A stretch of 64,000 nucleotides of DNA, taken from Bradyrhizobium sp. CCBAU 51627 (lineage in GTDB: Bacteria; Pseudomonadota; Alphaproteobacteria; Rhizobiales; Xanthobacteraceae). Positions 1 through 9,664 of this stretch are shown piece by piece. The notes beneath the pieces are model-generated. The model did not search any database. It had not been told where the DNA came from and saw only the letters and a list, made by a program, of their open reading frames with translations. Both the position numbers and the translations under genes were made by a program. The DNA lies in assembly GCF_028128765.1 (NCBI RefSeq), contig NZ_LBJG01000019.1:1-64000 (forward strand). The letters run 5' to 3'. Position 1 is the first letter of the stretch. Each line of letters starts with the position of its first letter.

Positions 1-547
1 TCCCGGCTTCGGCGGCTCCTGCTTCCCGAAGGACACCAAGGCGCTGATCAAGATCGCGCAGGACTACGACGTGTCCTTGCGCATCGTGGAATCCGTGCTG
101 GCGGTCAACGAGAACCGCAAGCGCGCGATGGCGCGGAAAGTGAGCCAGGCGCTCGGCGGCTCCTTGCGTGGCAAGACCATCGCCGTGCTCGGCCTGACCT
201 TCAAGCCCGACACCGACGACATGCGCGATGCGCCCTCGATCCCGCTGGTGACGGGCTTGCTCGACATGGGCGCCAAGGTGAAGGCGTTCGATCCCGTCGG
301 CATGGAGCAGGCCAGGGGCGAATTGCCGAACATCACCTATAGCGAGGACGCCTATTCCTGCGCGCAAGGCGCCGATGCGCTCGTCATCGTCACCGAATGG
401 GTCCAGTTCCGCGCGCTCGATCTCGACCGGCTGAAGGCCACCATGGCCCGGCCCGTCGTCGTCGACTTGCGCAACATCTACCGCCCCGAAGACATGGCGG
501 CCGCCGGTTTCACCTATGAGAGCGTGGGACGGTCGTCTCAGGCCTGA
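1..547 (+). CDS. ugd: UDP-glucose 6-dehydrogenase, C-terminal part
   Basis: The reading frame is open from base 2 to the TGA ending at 547, so the gene starts before the window. The first residues contain FGGSCFPKDT, the conserved block with the catalytic cysteine of the UDP-glucose/GDP-mannose dehydrogenase family. Further on, GLTFKPDTDDMRDAPS marks the C-terminal UDP-binding domain. The enzyme oxidises UDP-glucose to UDP-glucuronate for surface polysaccharides. About 181 residues are visible out of a usual 430-440. A GDP-mannose dehydrogenase is less likely but not excluded without the N-terminal domain. Confidence 0.9.
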   Translation, partial: PGFGGSCFPKDTKALIKIAQDYDVSLRIVESVLAVNENRKRAMARKVSQALGGSLRGKTIAVLGLTFKPDTDDMRDAPSIPLVTGLLDMGAKVKAFDPVGMEQARGELPNITYSEDAYSCAQGADALVIVTEWVQFRALDLDRLKATMARPVVVDLRNIYRPEDMAAAGFTYESVGRSSQA

Positions 548-570
548 TCCACCAGCGCACATAATTCCAT

Positions 571-650
571 TATGGCCGGGCTTGTCCCGGCCATCGACGT
601 CTGTTTTCTAGTCGAATACGTGGATGCCCGGCACAAGGCCGGACATGACG
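571..650. repeat. Intergenic palindromic repeat pair
   Basis: Two imperfect inverted repeats lie between ugd and hrpB: GGCCGGGC..GTCCCGGCC and a second with GCCCGGC..GCCGGGC-like arms. They belong to the same general class of short GC-rich palindromes found at about ten other places in this window. One may act as a terminator for ugd, but no T-tract follows. Confidence 0.6.
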
Positions 651-665
651 AACGGATAGACTTTT

Positions 666-3140
666 TTGCCCCGTACCTTCGACACGCCCCTGCCGATCGA
701 TGCCGTGCTCGACGATCTCTCGCGCAGGCTGGAGGCGAACAATGCGGCCGTGCTGGTCGCCCCTCCGGGCGCCGGCAAGACCACACGCGTGCCGCTGGCA
801 CTGCTCGATGTGCCCTGGGCCAAAGGCAAGAAAATCATCGTGCTGGAGCCGCGGCGCATCGCCGCGCGCGCCAGCGCCGACCGCATGGCCAAGTCGCTTG
901 GCGAGCGCGCCGGGGAAACCGTTGGTTATCGCGTCCGGTTCGGCTCGAAGATTTCGCGCGCTACGCGCATCGAGGTGGTGACCGAGGGCATATTCACCCG
1001 CCAGATCCTCGACGATCCCGAACTTTCCGGCGTTGCCGCCATTCTGTTCGACGAATTCCACGAGCGCTCCCTCGACGCCGATCTTGGCCTCGCGCTGGCA
1101 CGGGATGCGCAAACCGGCCTGCGCGAGGACCTGCGCATCCTCGTGATGTCGGCAACGCTTGATGGCGCTCGCGTCGCCAAGCTGCTGGGCGATGCCCCCG
1201 TCGTCGAGAGCGAGGGCCGCGCTTTCCCCGTCGAGACACGCTATCTGGGCCGCAAGGCGGATGCGCCGATCGAGCGGCAGATGGCGGATGCGATCGCGTC
1301 CGCGCTCCGTGCCGACAGTGGCTCGGTGCTGGCGTTTCTGCCGGGCGCGGCCGAAATCCGCCGCACCCAGAATTTCCTCAGCGAGCGCGTGCAGGACGCC
1401 AGCATCGAGATCGTGCCGCTGTTCGGCGCGCTCGATGCCGCCGTGCAGGATCGCGCCATCGCGCCGGCGCCGAAGGGCACGCGCAAGGTGGTGCTGGCGA
1501 CCTCGATCGCGGAAACCTCGCTCACCATCGAGGGAGTGCGCATCGTGGTCGATTCCGGCCTCGCACGCGTGCCGCGCTACGAGCCCGACATCGGCCTGAC
1601 CCGGCTCGAGACGGTTCGCGCCGCGCGCGCGGCGGTCGATCAGCGCCGTGGTCGCGCCGGCCGTACCGAGCCCGGCGTCTGCTACCGGCTCTGGGACGAG
1701 CCGCAGACGGCCTCGCTGGCGCCCTATACGCAACCTGAGATCCTCAGCGCCGACCTGTCCTCGCTGGTGCTCGATCTCGCGCAATGGGGCGTTGCCGATC
1801 CCGCGGCGTTGTCATTCCTCGACCCGCCGCCGCAGCCGGCCTGGAAGGAAGCAAAAAATCTGCTCAGCGAGCTCAACGCGCTCGACAGCGATGGCCGCAT
1901 CACGGCAGAAGGCAAGAGCCTGCGCGCGCTGGCGCTGCCGCCGCGGCTGGCGCGCATGATCGTGGATTCGCAGCGCGCAGGCTGCGGCGAAGAGGCGGCC
2001 GAGATCGCCGCTGTTATCACCGAGCGCGGGCTCGGCGGCGACAGCGTCGATCTCGAGCACCGGCGCGACCAGTTCCGCCGCGACCGCTCACCGCGGGCGG
2101 CGAGTGCACGCGATCTCGCGCGCCGCTGGGCCTCGCAGGTCGCCGCGTCCGAGAAGGCGGGGCAGCAGGAGGATCTCTCCACCGGCCTGATGCTGGCTTA
2201 TGCCTTTCCCGACCGCGTCGCGCGGAACCGTGGCAACGGCAGTTTCGTGCTTGCCAACGGCCGCGGCGCTGCGGTGGAGCAGACCTCCTCGCTCGCACGC
2301 GCGCCCTATATCGCGATCGGCGAGATGACCGGCACGGCTGCGAGTGGCCGCATCCTGCTCGCCGCCCAAATCGCCGAGGGCGACATCGAGCGGCACTTCG
2401 CCGAGCATATCGAGAGCGTCGACGAGATCTCGTTCGACCGCGGGGCGATGGCGCTGCGCGCACGGCGCAAGCGTGTGCTGCATGCGATCACCCTGTCCGA
2501 AGCGACGCTTGCTGTGTCGCCCTCGGAGGATACCGCGCGCATCTTCGCAGATGGTCTCATCGCCGCCGGCCTCGACCGCTTGCCATGGTCGAAGGCCGCA
2601 AAACAATGGCGCGACCGCGTGATGTTCTTGCGCAAGGCCGAGGGCGATAGCTGGCCCGATCTCTCCGACGTCGGATTGATCGCGCGGCGCGACGATTGGC
2701 TGGTGCCTGTTCTCTACGACAAGATCGCGCTAAAGGACATTTCCGCCGGCGATCTCTCCGATGCGCTGATGGCGCTGTTGCCGTGGGAGATGCGCGCGCG
2801 GCTCGACCGGGAGGCGCCGACGCATTTCGAGGCGCCGACGGGGAGCGTGCTCGCGATCGATTACGAGGCCGAGCAGGGGCCGACCATTGCGGTACGGCTG
2901 CAGGAATTGTTCGGCCTCAACACCCATCCGTCGATCGCCGCCGGCAAGGTGCCGCTGGTGCTCGAATTGCTGTCGCCGGCGCAGCGGCCGGTGCAGGTGA
3001 CGCGCGATCTCCCCGGCTTCTGGCGCGGCAGCTATGCCGCTGTCCGTTCCGACCTGCGCGGCCGCTATCCACGCCATCCCTGGCCGGATGATCCTGCGAC
3101 TGCGCTGCCGACCCGGCGTGCAAAGCCGCGCGGCACCTGA
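666..3140 (+). CDS. hrpB: ATP-dependent helicase HrpB
   Basis: An 824-residue DEAH/RHA-type helicase. Walker A GAGKTT is near residue 36. The DEFH box in LFDEFHERSLDADLG, SATLDG, TSIAETSLTIEG and QRRGRAGR follow in the expected order. The C-terminal block from PWEMRARLDREAP to YPRHPWPDDP is characteristic of HrpB rather than HrpA. The frame has a stop at 657 and no ATG before the conserved region, so TTG at 666 is the probable start. HrpB is an RNA-helicase-like protein of poorly defined role. Confidence 0.93.
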   Translation: MPRTFDTPLPIDAVLDDLSRRLEANNAAVLVAPPGAGKTTRVPLALLDVPWAKGKKIIVLEPRRIAARASADRMAKSLGERAGETVGYRVRFGSKISRATRIEVVTEGIFTRQILDDPELSGVAAILFDEFHERSLDADLGLALARDAQTGLREDLRILVMSATLDGARVAKLLGDAPVVESEGRAFPVETRYLGRKADAPIERQMADAIASALRADSGSVLAFLPGAAEIRRTQNFLSERVQDASIEIVPLFGALDAAVQDRAIAPAPKGTRKVVLATSIAETSLTIEGVRIVVDSGLARVPRYEPDIGLTRLETVRAARAAVDQRRGRAGRTEPGVCYRLWDEPQTASLAPYTQPEILSADLSSLVLDLAQWGVADPAALSFLDPPPQPAWKEAKNLLSELNALDSDGRITAEGKSLRALALPPRLARMIVDSQRAGCGEEAAEIAAVITERGLGGDSVDLEHRRDQFRRDRSPRAASARDLARRWASQVAASEKAGQQEDLSTGLMLAYAFPDRVARNRGNGSFVLANGRGAAVEQTSSLARAPYIAIGEMTGTAASGRILLAAQIAEGDIERHFAEHIESVDEISFDRGAMALRARRKRVLHAITLSEATLAVSPSEDTARIFADGLIAAGLDRLPWSKAAKQWRDRVMFLRKAEGDSWPDLSDVGLIARRDDWLVPVLYDKIALKDISAGDLSDALMALLPWEMRARLDREAPTHFEAPTGSVLAIDYEAEQGPTIAVRLQELFGLNTHPSIAAGKVPLVLELLSPAQRPVQVTRDLPGFWRGSYAAVRSDLRGRYPRHPWPDDPATALPTRRAKPRGT

Positions 3141-3259
3141 AGCCGCATTAACCGTCCGCTCATCCTTTTTGTCAAAATAGCACAGGCCCTGCCGTGGGCT
3201 CGCTCGCGGACGGGTGGGCTGCGTGGTCAAATCGAGCTCTCCGGCTCGGAAGTGGTGTG

Positions 3260-3772
3260 ATGCGTAACATTATGATCTTCGCGGCCATTATGATCGGCCT
3301 CGGCACCTTCATGGCGCAGATGGCGGACAGAATGAGCTCCGCGTCCGCCACCTCGGCGCCGCGCACGACTGTTGCCGTTGCGACGATGGCGCCCGCCGGC
3401 GGCCGTAGCCTCAACATTCCCCGCGACGTCCGCGGCCACTTCCAGACCGAAGGCCGCATCGACGGCCAGCGCATCGGCTTCATGGTCGACACCGGCGCTT
3501 CCGTCGTGGCGCTGAACGAGAGTTCGGCCGCGCGCTTCGGTCTGCGTCCCTCGCGCAGCGAATACAACGCCACGGTCACCACCGCGAACGGCACCATCAA
3601 GGCCGCGCGCACCCGCATCGCCATGCTTGACGTCGGCGGCCTCATCGTGCGCGATGTCGATGCCATGGTGCTCCCCGACGCGGCGCTGTCGGAGAACCTG
3701 CTCGGTCTTTCCTTCCTGTCCCGGCTCAAGCGATTCGAATACGCCAACGGGCAGATGGTGCTGGAGCAGTAA
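3260..3772 (+). CDS. Retropepsin-like aspartic protease (TIGR02281 type), membrane-anchored
   Basis: A 170-residue protein with an N-terminal hydrophobic segment (IMIFAAIMIGLGTFMA) that should anchor it in the inner membrane. The catalytic block FMVDTGASVVALNE carries the DTGAS active site of single-domain aspartic proteases, and LLGLSFLSRL is the second conserved block of the family. ATG at 3260 is chosen because it directly precedes the hydrophobic segment; an upstream in-frame GTG at 3194 would add 22 residues. Substrate is unknown. Confidence 0.85.
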   Translation: MRNIMIFAAIMIGLGTFMAQMADRMSSASATSAPRTTVAVATMAPAGGRSLNIPRDVRGHFQTEGRIDGQRIGFMVDTGASVVALNESSAARFGLRPSRSEYNATVTTANGTIKAARTRIAMLDVGGLIVRDVDAMVLPDAALSENLLGLSFLSRLKRFEYANGQMVLEQ

Positions 3773-3953
3773 TCCGGGCGGACTGTCTCCGGATCAAGTC
3801 GTTATCTTCTCGAGCCCGCCCTGCGGCGGGTCAGTTTTTCCGTTGTCAAACCGCCGCAATTATCGGCCATATGCCTTCATTCCCGCCTTCCGCTGCGGCC
3901 CGGCATTCGCTAAGCCTCCACAAAAATCTGCCCCCTTTCACGAGACTGTCTCA

Positions 3954-5453
3954 ATGTTTCCCAAGCCGAAATCCGTGCTTTTGCCCAACACCTACGCCTT
4001 CGAATCCGAGCCGATGGTCAAGCCCACCGGCTTTCGCGAATACGACGCGCGCTGGTTGTTCCAGAAGGAGATCAACCTGATGGGTGTGCAGGCGCTCGGC
4101 ATGGGGCTGGGCGCGCTGATCGCCGAACTCGGCGTCAAACAGGAGATCGTCACGGGCCATGATTTCCGGGGCTATTCGGCCTCGATCAAATACGCGCTGA
4201 TCTCCGGCCTGATGGCTGCGGGGTGCAGGGTGCACGACATCGGCCTTGCGGTGACGCCGATGGCCTATTTCGCGCAGTTCGATCTCGACGTGCCTGCTGT
4301 GGCCATGGTCACGGCCTCTCACAACGACAATGGCTGGACCGGCGTGAAGATGGGCGCCAATCGTCCGCTGACCTTCGGCCCCGACGAGATGACGCGGCTG
4401 AAGGAGATCGTGCTCGGCGCCGAATTCAAGAACAGGGCGGGCGGCTCGTACCAGTTCCACGAGAACTATCCGGCGCGCTACATCGCCGATCTCACCAATC
4501 GCCCGAAGCTCAAGCGCAGGCTCAAGGTCGTCGCGGCCTGCGGCAACGGCACCGCCGGCGCGTTCGCGCCGCAGGTGCTGGAGGCGATCGGCTGCGAGGT
4601 GATCCCGCTCGACACCGAGCTCGATCACACCTTCCCGAAATACAATCCGAATCCGGAAGACATGGAGATGCTGCACGCGATCCGCGACGCGGTGCTGCAT
4701 CACAACGCCGATGTCGGTCTCGGCTTCGACGGCGACGGCGATCGCTGCGGCGTCGTCGACAATACCGGCGAGGAGATCTTCGCCGACAAGGTCGGTGTGA
4801 TGCTGGCGCGCGACATGTCGGCGATCCACAAGGACGCGCAGTTCATCGTCGACGTGAAGTCGACCGGCCTGTTCGTCACCGATCCCGTCCTGCAGAAGCA
4901 GGGCGCCAAAACCGCCTATTGGAAGACCGGCCACTCCTACATGAAACGCCGCACCAACGAGACGGGCGCGCTCGCGGGCTTCGAGAAATCAGGCCATTTC
5001 TTCTTCAACAAGCCCTATGGCCGCGGCTATGACGACGGCCTGGTGTCGGCGCTCGCGATCTGCGACATGCTCGACCGCGCGCCCGGCAAGTCGATGGCCG
5101 ATTTGAAGAACGCGCTGCCGAAGACCTGGTCGTCGCCGACGATGTCGCCGCATTGCTCCGATGAGGTGAAGTACGGCGTCATCGACAAGGTGGTGGAGCA
5201 CTTCGAGGGCTTGCAGGCCAAGGGCGCCAGGATCGGCGGCCAGGCGATCCGCGATCTCGTCACGGTGAACGGCGTGCGGGTCACGGTCGAGGACGGCAGC
5301 TGGGGGCTGGTGCGTGCCTCCTCCAACAAGCCCGAGCTCGTCGTCGTGGTCGAGAGCCCGGTCTCCGAGCAGCGCATGCACGACATGTTCGAGATGGTGA
5401 ACAGCGTGCTGCGGACGCATCCCGAAGTCGGCGAATACAATCAGAAGATCTGA
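3954..5453 (+). CDS. Phosphomannomutase/phosphoglucomutase
   Basis: A 499-residue alpha-D-phosphohexomutase. It has the phosphoserine loop TASHNDNGWTGVKMG, the metal loop FDGDGDRCG, the sugar-binding EKSGHFFF block and a C-terminal phosphate-binding region (VRASSNKPELVVVVES). It interconverts hexose 6- and 1-phosphates, feeding nucleotide sugar synthesis. That fits with the ugd gene upstream, though the two are separated by hrpB and a protease. The ATG at 3954 precedes MFPKPKSVLLPNTY; an open frame extends upstream but shows no conserved content. Confidence 0.92.
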   Translation: MFPKPKSVLLPNTYAFESEPMVKPTGFREYDARWLFQKEINLMGVQALGMGLGALIAELGVKQEIVTGHDFRGYSASIKYALISGLMAAGCRVHDIGLAVTPMAYFAQFDLDVPAVAMVTASHNDNGWTGVKMGANRPLTFGPDEMTRLKEIVLGAEFKNRAGGSYQFHENYPARYIADLTNRPKLKRRLKVVAACGNGTAGAFAPQVLEAIGCEVIPLDTELDHTFPKYNPNPEDMEMLHAIRDAVLHHNADVGLGFDGDGDRCGVVDNTGEEIFADKVGVMLARDMSAIHKDAQFIVDVKSTGLFVTDPVLQKQGAKTAYWKTGHSYMKRRTNETGALAGFEKSGHFFFNKPYGRGYDDGLVSALAICDMLDRAPGKSMADLKNALPKTWSSPTMSPHCSDEVKYGVIDKVVEHFEGLQAKGARIGGQAIRDLVTVNGVRVTVEDGSWGLVRASSNKPELVVVVESPVSEQRMHDMFEMVNSVLRTHPEVGEYNQKI

Positions 5454-5490
5454 GGCGGGGCCGCAGCGCTCGCGCTTTCCGTATCCACCA

Positions 5491-5523
5491 CTGTCATCAC
5501 CCGCGAAAGCGGGCGATGACACC
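5491..5523. repeat. Short intergenic palindrome
   Basis: GTCATCACCCGC followed by GCGGGCGATGAC forms a near-perfect hairpin between the convergent phosphohexomutase and Lrp genes. It may serve as a bidirectional terminator. Confidence 0.6.
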
Positions 5524-5540
5524 TTCCGCGGATCGTAAAC

Positions 5541-6050
5541 TTAAGCCGCCACCACGGCCGGGATCGGCAGCGCGGTCACCGACTTGATCTTCTCCATCGC
5601 AAAGCGCGAGGTGACGTTCTTCAGCGGCACGGCGGCGATCAGCTTCTTGTAGAAGACGTCGTAGGCCTGCATGTCGGCGACCACGACGCGCAGCATGTAA
5701 TCGACGTCGCCGGCCATGCGGTAGAACTCCATCACCTCGGGCATGGCGCTGACCGCCTCGGCGAATCTCTTGAGCCAGGCGTCGGAATGATCGGAGCTCT
5801 CCACCGACACGAATACGGAAATGCCGAGCCCGATCTTGTTCTGATCGACCAGCGCCACCCGCTTGAGGATTACGCCGTCGGCCTCCAGGCGCTGGATGCG
5901 CTTCCAGCAGGGGGTCGAGGACAGGCCGACGCGGTCGCCGATTTCGGCAACCGACAGGGAGGCATCCTCCTGGAGCACCATCAGGATCTTGCGATCGATG
6001 GCATCGAGGCGGCGGCTGGTCTCGGGGATCTGGACGGCGGCATCGGTCAT
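5541..6050 (-). CDS. Lrp/AsnC family transcriptional regulator
   Basis: A 169-residue protein. The N-terminal helix-turn-helix (LDAIDRKILMVLQEDASLSVAEIGDRVGLSSTPC region, residues about 15-48) is followed by KRIQRLEADGVI. The C-terminal half is an AsnC/RAM ligand-binding domain with EVMEFYRMAGDVDYML, where the effector amino acid binds in family members. Usual family size is about 150-165. It is divergent from no gene directly; the AT-rich upstream stretch 6055-6120 is a plausible promoter and autoregulatory region. Target genes cannot be inferred. Confidence 0.92.
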   Translation of the reverse strand: MTDAAVQIPETSRRLDAIDRKILMVLQEDASLSVAEIGDRVGLSSTPCWKRIQRLEADGVILKRVALVDQNKIGLGISVFVSVESSDHSDAWLKRFAEAVSAMPEVMEFYRMAGDVDYMLRVVVADMQAYDVFYKKLIAAVPLKNVTSRFAMEKIKSVTALPIPAVVAA

Positions 6051-6148
6051 TTGAAGAACTTTGTTCCAATATGATGGGTTAGTTCACTCATATAGAGAAA
6101 AATCTTCTATCGCAAGCCCGTAACTCGGGCGCCTCAGCAGGAGGGGCG

Positions 6149-7072
6149 CTACCGCCGATGCCTGAAAAACTCTTCAATTTCAAAGCGTTGCGGGGCGGCT
6201 GGACCGCCGCCATGGCGGGTGCACTTCAATGCAGCGGCGGCCGCGGCGAATCGCAGCGCCTCCCGCACCCCGCCTCCCTCGGCGAACCGAAGCGTGAAGG
6301 CGCCGTGGAAGACGTCGCCGGCGCCGAGCGTATCGACCGCCTCGACGGGAAAAGCCGGAGTCTCCTCCAGCGTGCCCGCCTCGTTTAGCCAGATCGTCCC
6401 GCGAGGGCCGCGGGTAGCGGCGAGGAAGGCTGGTGTCAGCGTAGCGAGGCGCTTCAAGGCCGCTCCGTCATCGGCGATACCCGCAGTCTCCTGCACCTGT
6501 TCGCTGGCAAACAGCATATGCGAGGCGGCCTTCAGCAGGCCATCGTGCAACGTCATTGCGCGATCGACGCCGACGATCACGGGAATGCCACGCCGGAGCG
6601 CCTCGGTGCAAAGATCGATGCAGAAGGCGCCGCAGCGACTCTCGACCAGGACAGCCTGGCAGTCGGCCAGGAGTTCGTCCGCGTGAGGTAGCTTCACGGT
6701 CCAAAGCGTGGGATCGCGATAGATTGTCAGCGTTCGTTCGCCTGAAGCATCGATGATGATCGCTGAGACGGGCGTGGCCGAATCAGGCATGCGCATGATG
6801 TGCGTGATCTCAATGCCCTCGGCGGCCATCCGTTCGAGAATGAAATCGCTCGACGTCTCGCGCGCATCGCCCATCGGTCCGGCAAACGCGACGCGCCCGC
6901 CGAGCCGCGCGATGGAGATCGCGGCATTGAGCGCGTTGCCGCCACAGATCTCGGCGAGGTGCGTGGCATTGGCCTTGCTGCCGCGCGCCGGAACGGTCTC
7001 CACCCGAAAGGTGAGGTCGCGCACGGGCATGCCGACGCAGAGGATGCGCGGCGCGATCTCGGATGGCGCCAT
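6149..7072 (-). CDS. PfkB family carbohydrate kinase
   Basis: A 307-residue ribokinase-like protein. ICGGNALNAAISIARLGG is the N-terminal PfkB signature region and VDTLGAGDVFHGAF carries the C-terminal signature with the catalytic aspartate and anion hole (DTLGAGD). It phosphorylates a sugar or nucleoside with ATP; the substrate cannot be told from sequence. It ends the run HIT-nudC-pfkB on the minus strand, separated from nudC by 6 bp, so probably co-transcribed. Confidence 0.88.
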   Translation of the reverse strand: MAPSEIAPRILCVGMPVRDLTFRVETVPARGSKANATHLAEICGGNALNAAISIARLGGRVAFAGPMGDARETSSDFILERMAAEGIEITHIMRMPDSATPVSAIIIDASGERTLTIYRDPTLWTVKLPHADELLADCQAVLVESRCGAFCIDLCTEALRRGIPVIVGVDRAMTLHDGLLKAASHMLFASEQVQETAGIADDGAALKRLATLTPAFLAATRGPRGTIWLNEAGTLEETPAFPVEAVDTLGAGDVFHGAFTLRFAEGGGVREALRFAAAAAALKCTRHGGGPAAPQRFEIEEFFRHRR

Positions 7073-7078
7073 CGGCGG

Positions 7079-8017
7079 TCAGCTCTTGTCGTGGACCCAG
7101 CGGCCGAGCAGGTGATGGGCGATCGCAAACGGATGCGGCCCGGCGAGCCCGTCCGGATGCGTCCGTGTGAGCATCAGCGCCGCTTCCTCGCGCGCGAACC
7201 AGCGCGCATCTTCCAGTTCCATGCGATCGACGACGATGTCCTCGCTCACGGCCCGCGCACTGCAGCCGATCATCAGCGACGACGGATAGGGCCAGGGCTG
7301 CGTCATATAGTACTGCACGTCAGTGCAGCGAATGCCTGATTCTTCGAGGATCTCGCGGCGGACCGCGTCTTCGATGGTCTCGGCGGCCTCGACGAAGCCG
7401 GCGAGGCAGGAATACATGCCCGGCGGAAACTGCTTCTGGCGGCCGAGCAGGCATTTGTCGCCCGAGGCTACCAGCATGATCACGACAGGATCGGTGCGCG
7501 GAAAGTGCTCGGCCTTGCAAGCCGGGCAGTCGCGCTTCCAGCCGCCCTCCTTCATCGCGGTACGGGTGCCGCAATTGGCGCAATAACCGTGACGCTGGTG
7601 CCAGCCGACCATCGACTTCGCCATCGCGATCGCGGACAGTTCCTCGGGCGGGACGGCGCCCTGCATCGCCATGCCGCGCAATTCGGTGACGGTGTAGTCC
7701 TCGCGGCCGATCAGCTTCTCGGCTGCCGCCTGGGCGAGGCCCATGCCGAACACCGCGGCGCCATCGCGCAGGCCGAGGAAGATCGTGCCGGGATTGGCGC
7801 CGCATTTCAGGGCTTCATCGATCGAGAGCAGCGCGCGCACCTTGTCGCCCTCGCGCTTCACCAGCAGCGAGTCGCGGTAGACGACATAGGCGCGCGACGA
7901 GGGCTTCTGCTCCATCGCGAACAGCTTTTCGTCGTCGCGGCGCAGATGCGCGGCGCGGTCGAGGATGTTGTTGACGAAGGCAGGTTGCCCCAGCGGAAAC
8001 GCGTCGAATGCTGACAT
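7079..8017 (-). CDS. nudC: NAD(+)/NADH pyrophosphatase NudC
   Basis: A 312-residue Nudix hydrolase. The zinc ribbon is visible as CANC and CPAC separated by about 15 residues. The Nudix box reads GFVEAAETIEDAVRREILEE, and the downstream SQPWPYPSS-like motif (TQPWPYPSSLM) is diagnostic of NudC. It cleaves NADH to NMNH and AMP and can decap NAD-capped RNA. ATG at 8017 gives MSAFDAFPLG; an in-frame TTG at 8032 would overlap the HIT gene end. Confidence 0.94.
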   Translation of the reverse strand: MSAFDAFPLGQPAFVNNILDRAAHLRRDDEKLFAMEQKPSSRAYVVYRDSLLVKREGDKVRALLSIDEALKCGANPGTIFLGLRDGAAVFGMGLAQAAAEKLIGREDYTVTELRGMAMQGAVPPEELSAIAMAKSMVGWHQRHGYCANCGTRTAMKEGGWKRDCPACKAEHFPRTDPVVIMLVASGDKCLLGRQKQFPPGMYSCLAGFVEAAETIEDAVRREILEESGIRCTDVQYYMTQPWPYPSSLMIGCSARAVSEDIVVDRMELEDARWFAREEAALMLTRTHPDGLAGPHPFAIAHHLLGRWVHDKS

Positions 8018-8028
8018 TTCTTGTTCTT

Positions 8029-8448
8029 TCAACCCAACCAGATTTTTCGGCGAAGCGCGCTGATGAAATTCTGAACCTCTGCGGCGTCATGCGCGAGCGG
8101 CGGCATCACGCCCCAGACCGGCCGCGGCCAGGCGGCGTCGCTGGTGCGGCGCGCGATGATGTGGACATGAAGCTGCGGCACCAGATTGCCGAGCGCCGCG
8201 ACATTGAGCTTGTCGCATTTGGTGATCTCCTTCAGCGCGCGCGACACGCGGGAGATCTCCGTCATCAACTGCGCCTGCTGGACTTCATCGAGGTCGATAA
8301 TCTCGACCGCATCCACCCGCCGCGGCACCAATAGCAGCCAGGGATAATGGGCGTCCTTGATGACCAGTACCTTCGACAGCGGCAGATCGCCGATGTCGAT
8401 GGTGTCCTCTTTCAGGCGGGAGTGCAGCGACCAGGCGGGTTCGGGCAT
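8029..8448 (-). CDS. HIT family protein
   Basis: A 139-residue histidine-triad protein. The HIT motif reads QLHVHIIAR, so the first two histidines are present but the third (nucleophile) position is isoleucine. A second conserved block is WPRPVWGVMPP. This resembles an alphaproteobacterial HIT subfamily of unknown substrate. The gene ends 12 bp before the nudC ATG and shares its strand, suggesting co-transcription. Confidence 0.85.
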   Translation of the reverse strand: MPEPAWSLHSRLKEDTIDIGDLPLSKVLVIKDAHYPWLLLVPRRVDAVEIIDLDEVQQAQLMTEISRVSRALKEITKCDKLNVAALGNLVPQLHVHIIARRTSDAAWPRPVWGVMPPLAHDAAEVQNFISALRRKIWLG

Positions 8449-8660
8449 GGAGGTTTCCGGATGGCCCGATGGGGTCGGGCGTGGTTGGCTCCGACCATAC
8501 GATACCGATTCCCTGAGGGGAAGGATCGTGCCCCGCTGTCACCGCATACACGGTCGTCGTCACGGACAAGTGCGCCGATTTTCCTCCGAATCGTCTCGAG
8601 ATGTCGAGCAACATCATCTCGATTGCGACTTCGATCAGGATGCATTCGAAGTTGATTCGG

Positions 8661-9416
8661 TCATGTCAGGCCTCCATTGACGTGCCAGACTTGGCCCGTG
8701 ACGTAGGATGCTTTCGGGGACGCCAGGAAGGCGATGATTTCGGCGACCTCCTCCGGCCGTCCTCTGCGCCGCATCGGGATCAGCGCCTCGGTTGCGGCGA
8801 TCTGCTCGGGTGACAGCCGGCTCTCGTTCGGCCTGTCCTTGACGATGAGTCCGGGCGAAACCGCGTTGACCGTGATGCCATCTTTCGCGAGCTCCATCGC
8901 GGTCAACCTCACCAGTGCTTCCAGCGCGGAGCGGCTCGCGGCGGTTGCCGCGAACGGCGCGAAGTCGGGCCGGATCGCATGCGCGACGAAGGAGGACACC
9001 GCCACGATGCGTGGATCTTGTCCGGCACGCAGCAGCCGAAGTGCGGCCTCGACCATGCGGGTGAAAGCCAACGCGGATTCGTCCATCGCCTGGCGGAATT
9101 GATCTGCCGGCGTGCCGATGGCGCTGCCGCGGCGGGCGTGGCCGCCGACCAGGATCAATCCGTCGAGGCGGCTGAAGGCGGCTTGCGCGGCCGCGATGGC
9201 ATCGCCGGCGGCTGCTTCCTCGGCGAGATCGCCGAGGCACTTCGCGACCACTGCGCCCTTGGCTTCGGCCTCCACCGCGGTGGCATCGAGACCTTCTGCA
9301 TTCGCGCGCGTGTGCAAGACAAGCGCGATCCCCGGTGCAGAAAGCAGCTTTGCGGTGGCGCGGCCGATTCCGCTGGCGGCGCCGGTGACGAGATAGACGC
9401 GGTTGATATCGGACAT
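8661..9416 (-). CDS. SDR family oxidoreductase
   Basis: A 251-residue short-chain dehydrogenase. The nucleotide-binding motif is [11 protein letters not shown] at residues 10-20. The serine of the triad lies in [11 protein letters not shown]; the usual YxxxK is altered, reading [14 protein letters not shown], so the catalytic tyrosine and lysine appear replaced. The C-terminal [12 protein letters not shown] is typical. Loss of YxxxK suggests altered chemistry or a non-catalytic role. Substrate unknown. Confidence 0.85.
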   Translation of the reverse strand: MSDINRVYLVTGAASGIGRATAKLLSAPGIALVLHTRANAEGLDATAVEAEAKGAVVAKCLGDLAEEAAAGDAIAAAQAAFSRLDGLILVGGHARRGSAIGTPADQFRQAMDESALAFTRMVEAALRLLRAGQDPRIVAVSSFVAHAIRPDFAPFAATAASRSALEALVRLTAMELAKDGITVNAVSPGLIVKDRPNESRLSPEQIAATEALIPMRRRGRPEEVAEIIAFLASPKASYVTGQVWHVNGGLT

Positions 9417-9664
9417 CAGGGTGCTGCGGTGGCTGACGGCAGTGCCGGAATGGAAATGGTGCGCGTCGCGGCTTCCTAGGCGACCTCGCGGGCGAAAGCT
9501 GCTTGGATGGAGTTCCGGCAGCCGTTCTTAGCAAGGTGGTCCGATCAGCGAAAGCGTAAGCCTATCGGCTGGGCAGATCCGGAAATGCCCGGATGCTGGG
9601 CAAGATCAACCTGTTCAAAGCCGATACCCGCTTGCTTTCCGCTCCCTTTGGCCCCAAATAGGGA

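Noticed and set aside
570..1784. 404-codon open frame on the minus strand
   Set aside because: It is antisense to hrpB, whose helicase motifs are intact. GC-rich third positions create long shadow frames.
3951..4934. 327-codon minus-strand frame
   Set aside because: Antisense shadow of the phosphohexomutase; no recognisable domain.
8285..8617. Minus-strand frame upstream of the HIT gene
   Set aside because: Overlaps the HIT gene in another frame. The first 55 residues look mildly protein-like but no family or good start was seen.
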